Shown: positions 21,172-25,439 of the stretch, piece by piece
How positions within the stretch are numbered: position 1 is the first letter of the stretch
How the letters are laid out: the number at the start of each line of letters is the position of its first letter
Source: a virus
Strand: one strand, 5' to 3'
IMG/VR virus record: IMGVR_UViG_3300042691_020122
Span: 1 to 25,439 of that record
DNA: 25,439 bases
Position numbers and translations under genes: made by a program
The notes under the pieces: generated by a model
Told to the model about the DNA's origin: nothing
Database searches by the model: none
Seen by the model: only the letters and a program-made list of their open reading frames with translations

Positions 21172-21906
21172 TCAGCGCACGAGCTGCTTGAAGCGCGACC
21201 GGATCACCAGCCCCGCCACACGCTGCTCAATATCGGCATACGCCTTCGCCTCACTGGCCGCTGGCTCGGCATCCCGCCCAACATGCAGCACCTGCTTGGC
21301 GCGGGCCACCAGCGCGGTGGCGGCCCCTTTGCTGAGGCCGCCTGCGTCCCGCAGAAAGCGCTCGAAATCACGCACGGTTTCCAGCTCGGCAATCGCCTCG
21401 CTCACCGCATCACTTTTGACGGCATCCACCCGGGCCGCACGGTCGGCCGGAAACGCCACCGGGCTGATTTCCATCAGGCTCGACCAGCGTCGGATGACGC
21501 GCCCGGTTTCGGTTTCGTCGTAGTCGCCTTTCTTGACCATGCCGCCAACGCTGAGCCCGTCAAGGGTGCCGTGCTTCATCGCGGCGTACACATCGCGCGA
21601 CAGAGACATATCCAGCGTCAGCTCACCCTCGACAAACAGGCCCTTCTCGTCCTCTTTGGCCGTCAGCCACTTGCCAATTGGCAAGCCCGCAGCGCCACTG
21701 GCGTTGAAGTTGAAGACCGAATGCTCCAAAAACATCTTGGGCATGCCGTTCGTGCGCAGGGTGGACTGAAACGCGCCTTTGACGATGGTGTCTCCATAGC
21801 TGTCAACACCCCCAAACACGCTGGCATAACCCGCGAAGCGGCCGGCGCCGCTGTCGTCCAGCTTCAGCTCCACATCACTGAGAGACAGGCTCTTGCGAAG
21901 AAGCAT
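21172..21906 (-). CDS. HK97-family prohead maturation protease
   Basis: A 244-residue serine protease that would cleave the delta domain from the capsid protein during prohead maturation. The family pattern is present: FAGYASVFGGVDSYGDTIVK near the N-terminus, H62 in the FLEHSVF motif, S119 in LDGLSVGG, and ME-ISPVAFPA (E146). These are the likely catalytic residues. The C-terminal part (175-240) is helical and charged. ATG 21906 is chosen because AGGAGG lies five bases upstream; the open frame to 21954 is a shadow of the portal gene. It overlaps the 3' end of the portal gene by 32 bases. Confidence 0.94.
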   Translation of the reverse strand: MLLRKSLSLSDVELKLDDSGAGRFAGYASVFGGVDSYGDTIVKGAFQSTLRTNGMPKMFLEHSVFNFNASGAAGLPIGKWLTAKEDEKGLFVEGELTLDMSLSRDVYAAMKHGTLDGLSVGGMVKKGDYDETETGRVIRRWSSLMEISPVAFPADRAARVDAVKSDAVSEAIAELETVRDFERFLRDAGGLSKGAATALVARAKQVLHVGRDAEPAASEAKAYADIEQRVAGLVIRSRFKQLVR

Positions 21907-23137
21907 TTGTGCCTCCTGTTGGTTTGATCTTGCCGAGCATGTCAATCGGCACAAGGTTGGTCTGCACGGTCAGTTGATCGGCCATCGGCGATGTGCTGCG
22001 CGGCAGGTTCTCCAACTGGCGGATTTCATTGCGCGTCATGCCGCCGTTCTGGCTGAGCTGGGCGTAAATGCCGGCGCGATCTTTGAGGTTGCCGCGCAGC
22101 AATGCATCCATGCTGAATTCCGCCTGCAAGCGCACCCGCTGGGCTGGCGTCATTACCGCCTTGCGCAGGGCCTGCTCAATGCCGACGATCACGGGCCGAA
22201 TGCTGAGCTTGTGCCAGCCATCCACAATCTGCTCAATGCCAGAGCCCCAGGTGGTCACGTTGCTGTGGTACACCAGCACGGGCGGCACGTCATACCACCG
22301 GCACAGTTCCTCGACACCGAAGTTTCGGGTTTCCAGTAGCTTGAGCTGTTCGGGGGTGAGGCTCAGAACCTCATACTTCATGCTGGCCTCAAGCACATAC
22401 AGCCTGGACATGGGGCCCGCTGACATTTCCCCGAACCGCTCACGGATGCGCTCGCGCTGTTCATTCGTCAGAATCTTGTCCACCATCAGCACGCCAGTGG
22501 GCTTGCCGCCGTTGGCATACAGCCGTGATGCAACGCCCTGCGCCTTGGCCATTTCATCGACGGTGGCACGCATGAATTCGAGCTTCGACAGCCCTATGGT
22601 GCCGTTGCCCAGGTTTTTCAGGTGCAGCACGTTCTCAGCCGCCAGAATCGCCACGTCCGCGTTGATGCGGTACTCGTACAGCACCGAGCCATCCCGCTGC
22701 ACCTCCACCCGCACCTGATCCGATGGCATGGGCCACAGCGAAACCGCCTCGCCTGTGCGCTCATCGCGCTCAATACGCACATACGCATTGCCGCGTAGGT
22801 CGTAGTTCATCATCACCGCGCGCCAGAAGTCGAACGGCGTCATACGAGCGTTGGGGCTGCTGTGCAGCAGCTCGTAAAGCCGCGTGCCACGGGCCATGCT
22901 TTTTTGCCCGTCGCCGGCCACCTGATACACGAACAGCGGCAGCGATGCGATGACGTTGGCGCGGCGCTCGATGCAGCTCCAAACGGCGCTGATTTGCAGC
23001 GCTGCGTCTGCGCTGAGCTGCGCAACCTCGGGCACAAGTTGCGCGCCCGGGAGGCCGCGCTGCACGCCCTGCGTTTCCGCCAGGGCGCGGCTGCCACCCA
23101 AACCGAACCAGCCGAGAAATGACTTCAGTGTCGGCAT
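21875..23137 (-). CDS. Portal protein (HK97 type)
   Basis: A 420-residue portal protein, the dodecameric channel at one capsid vertex through which DNA is packaged and ejected. Family features: SADAALQISAVWSCIERRAN near the N-terminus, PLFVYQV, SPNARMTPFDFWRAVMMNYD with GNAYVRIERD, VLHLKNLGNGTIGLSKLEFM, and EELCRWYDVPPVLVYHS followed by an EQI motif. The C-terminus (about 385-420) is polar and probably disordered. ATG 23137 lies one base after the terminase stop. Length is typical, and nothing suggests truncation. Confidence 0.95.
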   Translation of the reverse strand: MPTLKSFLGWFGLGGSRALAETQGVQRGLPGAQLVPEVAQLSADAALQISAVWSCIERRANVIASLPLFVYQVAGDGQKSMARGTRLYELLHSSPNARMTPFDFWRAVMMNYDLRGNAYVRIERDERTGEAVSLWPMPSDQVRVEVQRDGSVLYEYRINADVAILAAENVLHLKNLGNGTIGLSKLEFMRATVDEMAKAQGVASRLYANGGKPTGVLMVDKILTNEQRERIRERFGEMSAGPMSRLYVLEASMKYEVLSLTPEQLKLLETRNFGVEELCRWYDVPPVLVYHSNVTTWGSGIEQIVDGWHKLSIRPVIVGIEQALRKAVMTPAQRVRLQAEFSMDALLRGNLKDRAGIYAQLSQNGGMTRNEIRQLENLPRSTSPMADQLTVQTNLVPIDMLGKIKPTGGTNASSQEPVSQ

Positions 23138-23138
23138 G

Positions 23139-24842
23139 TCAGCCCACCAGCATGCCGTTGATGGCGGCGTCTATAGACTCTTCGGCGTTGCGCAGCGCGC
23201 GGCTCAAGGCCATGATCACCGCCACCGGCCCGTCAATCTTGTTCTCTACCCGCTCTTTGCGCGGGTAAATGTTGTCCTTGGCATCCCGGTGGCAAACCAC
23301 GTTGGACACCATCCAGGCCATGGCCGGGTTGTTGTCGTGTTCGAGCTTGCCCTGCAGCACCAGAGCCTCCAGTGACTTCATCGGTTCGCTGAGGTTCTGC
23401 ACGGTCTGGCGCACCTCCACCATGGGCAGCCCCTCAGCCATCAGATGGTTGGCCAGGTGCGTGGCTTGCCACGGGTCGAAGGGGACTTCACGCAGGTCAG
23501 CCAGTTGCGCCGCGTCGGCGCGTAGCTGGTCTTCGATCAGGTCGTAATCCGTCACCTCACCCGGGGTGGCCACCATGTGCCCGCTGCGCACCCAGCCGTC
23601 ATACTGGCTGTTGGCGCCGATTTCCACAGCCCGCTCTGGCAGCCAGAAACGGCCTTTTGTGATCAGGTAGTAACGATCATCCTCAGCATCGTGAAACACC
23701 ATCGGCGCCGCAGCAATGTCCACCTTGCTGGCCAGGTCCAGCGGGACCCAGCACGGCAGGTGGCGCACCTTTTCCAGCGTCAACAGGTCGTTGCCGCAGC
23801 GGTCCCATGCGCGCATGTCCATCCATGCGGCATCGGCGTTTACCCACACGTTGAGGTGTTTGGTCAGGAAATTGGCCTGCGCGCTGGGCATAGCCTGGGC
23901 CTTGGTGCAGGCCGCCCGCAGCACATCCTCAAACACGGAAACGCCGTAGTTCGGGTTGGCCTTGGGCCACACGGCTGGGTCTTGCCAGTCGTCGCCCTCG
24001 TCCAGCGTGTAGATGATCCCGAACTGGCGATCATCCTGCGTCACGCCGTCCAGAATCTTGGTGATGTGCGTGCGGCGCTCGTAGCAGATGCCGGCGCGGT
24101 CACTGCCTGCGGTTGTGATGTTCCACAGCAGCGCCTGCTCGCGCGCGCCGCGCGCCGTGTCCAGCACGTCATAAACCGCCCGGGTCTTGTGCGCGTGCAA
24201 CTCGTCGATGCTGGCGAAATGCACATTCAGGCCGTCCAGCGTGGACCCCTCGGCCGCCAGCGGCTGCAGCTTGCTGGCCGTGTGCGGCTGATAGAGCACG
24301 TGCTGGCTTACCTCAACGCCCAGGTGCATGCGCATGTCAGCGTCGCGCGCCGTCATCGCCCGCGCATCGTCAAACACAATGCGCGCCTGGTCGCGCGTGG
24401 TGGCCGCGGTGTAGACCTCGGCACCGGCTTCACCATCGGCGGCCAGCATGAACAGGCACAGGCCGGCCGTCAGCGTCGATTTGGCGTTCTTGCGGGCCAC
24501 CTCGATGTAAGCCTCAACGAACCGGCGCAGCCGCGTCACGCGATGCACCCAGCCAAAAACGACCGTCACAATGAACACCTGCCAGGGTTCAAGGGTGATT
24601 TTTCTGCGCTCGCGCGCCCACTTGCCCTTGATGTGGGGCAGCAGCTCCACAAACGCGCAGGGCCTTTCAGCCCTTGCCGCGTCAAACTCCCACGGGTATG
24701 ACGGGTCATTTTTGGCCCGCTCAAGGTCTTGCAGGTGGCGCTCGCACGCGCGGCGCACCCACTTGCACGCCACCACACTGCCCGCAACGACATCCTGGGC
24801 ATACCGTAGGCCACTCTCAGCGTAATTGACACTTTGGGCCAT
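23139..24842 (-). CDS. Terminase large subunit
   Basis: A 567-residue packaging motor of the HK97 type (Terminase_1). The ATPase domain has an adenine-binding region around LEPWQVFIVTVVFGW, a deviant Walker A VARKNAKST (115-123), Walker B ASIDELH with D213/E214, and a coupling motif NITTAG (241-246). The C-terminal nuclease domain has PLDLASKVDIAA with D369 and D375, and a later ENKIDGPVAVIMALSRA aspartate, the expected metal ligands. It starts with ATG at 24842, just after the small subunit gene, and ends one base before the portal gene. No truncation or missing motif is seen, so the gene should be functional. Confidence 0.96.
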   Translation of the reverse strand: MAQSVNYAESGLRYAQDVVAGSVVACKWVRRACERHLQDLERAKNDPSYPWEFDAARAERPCAFVELLPHIKGKWARERRKITLEPWQVFIVTVVFGWVHRVTRLRRFVEAYIEVARKNAKSTLTAGLCLFMLAADGEAGAEVYTAATTRDQARIVFDDARAMTARDADMRMHLGVEVSQHVLYQPHTASKLQPLAAEGSTLDGLNVHFASIDELHAHKTRAVYDVLDTARGAREQALLWNITTAGSDRAGICYERRTHITKILDGVTQDDRQFGIIYTLDEGDDWQDPAVWPKANPNYGVSVFEDVLRAACTKAQAMPSAQANFLTKHLNVWVNADAAWMDMRAWDRCGNDLLTLEKVRHLPCWVPLDLASKVDIAAAPMVFHDAEDDRYYLITKGRFWLPERAVEIGANSQYDGWVRSGHMVATPGEVTDYDLIEDQLRADAAQLADLREVPFDPWQATHLANHLMAEGLPMVEVRQTVQNLSEPMKSLEALVLQGKLEHDNNPAMAWMVSNVVCHRDAKDNIYPRKERVENKIDGPVAVIMALSRALRNAEESIDAAINGMLVG

Positions 24843-24846
24843 GCGC

Positions 24847-25395
24847 TCATGTGCCCTGGCTGAATTGGCCCCAGCCAGGCGCAGATTCGATTCCGGGCAG
24901 CCCCAACTGGCCGCCGTTGCTTGGCGTCACCCGCGAACGGCTGGACGGGTCCATGCCAAACGCCTTCAGGTAGGTGTGCACCTGGGCGCGCAGCGTGTTC
25001 AGCATCTGCACCGCCACCGTCTGCGCTTGATACCCTTTGTCCGTGGTGAAGTAGAACGCCGAGGCCGGGTCGAAAGTCTCGCCACGCTCGGCGGCATACG
25101 CCGCCCGCGCCGCCATGCTGGCGTTGATTGACTCTTCCATCAGCACCATGTGGCCCCAGGCCTGGCAGTAGAGCGCCAGGGCCGCGCGGTCAATGCGGCT
25201 GATGAGGCCCAGGCCTTGCAGCTCCACCGTGATGCGCTTCCACTCTTTGCGCGCCTCTTTGGTGAGGTGAGCCGGCGCATCTGGCACAACCACCTCGGGA
25301 TTGACGCCATCGGCCAGGTTGATGGGTCTTTTTCCGGGGTTTCCCGAAATGAGCTTGAGCACATTCGGCTTGGGTTGAGGTCCGCGCTGCCCCAT
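24847..25395 (-). CDS. Terminase small subunit (P27 family)
   Basis: A 182-residue P27-family small terminase subunit that would recognise phage DNA and hand it to the large subunit. The N-terminus MGQRGPQPKPNVLKLISGNP is the family signature, followed by APAHLTKEARKEWKRITVEL and DRAALALYCQAWGHMVLMEE. ATG 25395 has GGAAGGGGGGGG upstream as a very G-rich ribosome binding site. It ends four bases before the large subunit start. It is the first gene of the visible late operon; the 44 bases beyond it reach the window edge without showing a promoter. Confidence 0.94.
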   Translation of the reverse strand: MGQRGPQPKPNVLKLISGNPGKRPINLADGVNPEVVVPDAPAHLTKEARKEWKRITVELQGLGLISRIDRAALALYCQAWGHMVLMEESINASMAARAAYAAERGETFDPASAFYFTTDKGYQAQTVAVQMLNTLRAQVHTYLKAFGMDPSSRSRVTPSNGGQLGLPGIESAPGWGQFSQGT

Positions 25396-25439
25396 GGCTT
25401 AACCCCCCCCTTCCAAAACCTGCGCGCATGAAAATCCGA

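Noticed and set aside
19921-24701. Long plus-strand open frames opposite the capsid and terminase genes (for example 19921-21159 and 23577-24701)
   Set aside because: They lie antisense to clearly identified genes, have Arg/His/Gln/Ala-rich composition typical of high-GC shadow frames, and show no recognisable domain.
1-25439. tRNA, rRNA, CRISPR array or insertion sequence
   Set aside because: No cloverleaf, regularly spaced short repeats or transposase gene was recognised on reading; this was not checked by a dedicated program.

Overview
The window holds the left-hand part of an integrated tailed phage, together with the chromosomal DNA it appears to have inserted into. GC content is high (roughly 60-70% in most genes). 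The integron integrase and the phage gene types suggest a betaproteobacterium, most likely Burkholderiales/Comamonadaceae; this is inference, since no rRNA or housekeeping gene is present.

Left edge (1-1246): an intact integron integrase gene (intI) reads rightwards. The 47 bases before it hold an attI-like core site at the window edge, GTTA-type direct repeats and a LexA-like CTG-N10-CAG box, so a cassette array probably lies just outside to the left. Directly after intI is the 5' half of a TPP (thiamine pyrophosphate) riboswitch. Its 3' part no longer fits the consensus, and a large serine recombinase gene starts about 60 bases further on. The simplest reading is that the phage integrated inside the TPP riboswitch of a host thiamine gene next to the integron platform.

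Right part (2860-25395): a nearly gapless late operon on the minus strand, to be read from right to left. Its order is small and large terminase, portal, prohead protease, HK97-fold capsid, a small protein, a long fibre-like protein, three small accessory proteins (one resembling a permuted papain-like/NlpC-P60 peptidase), head-tail connector, head-tail adaptor, gp10-like protein, tail terminator, tail tube, tail assembly chaperone with a -1 frameshift extension, tape measure, a GTA-like tail-tip set (DUF2460, DUF2163, DUF6950, gpJ-like hub/fibre), two small proteins, a holin/lytic transglycosylase fusion, a second holin-like protein, Rz and overlapping Rz1. This is a siphovirus-type virion. 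Most genes overlap by 1-4 bases (ATGA, GTGA or TGATG), and several starts had to be moved to fit these junctions and the ribosome binding sites. The operon runs convergently into the serine recombinase gene with a 5-base gap. The repressor, replication genes and other attachment site must lie beyond 25439.

The most notable points are the phage/riboswitch/integron junction, the textbook A AAA AAC frameshift site with an 8-bp stem, the holin-transglycosylase fusion, and the fibre gene with a peptidase-like gene inside the head module.
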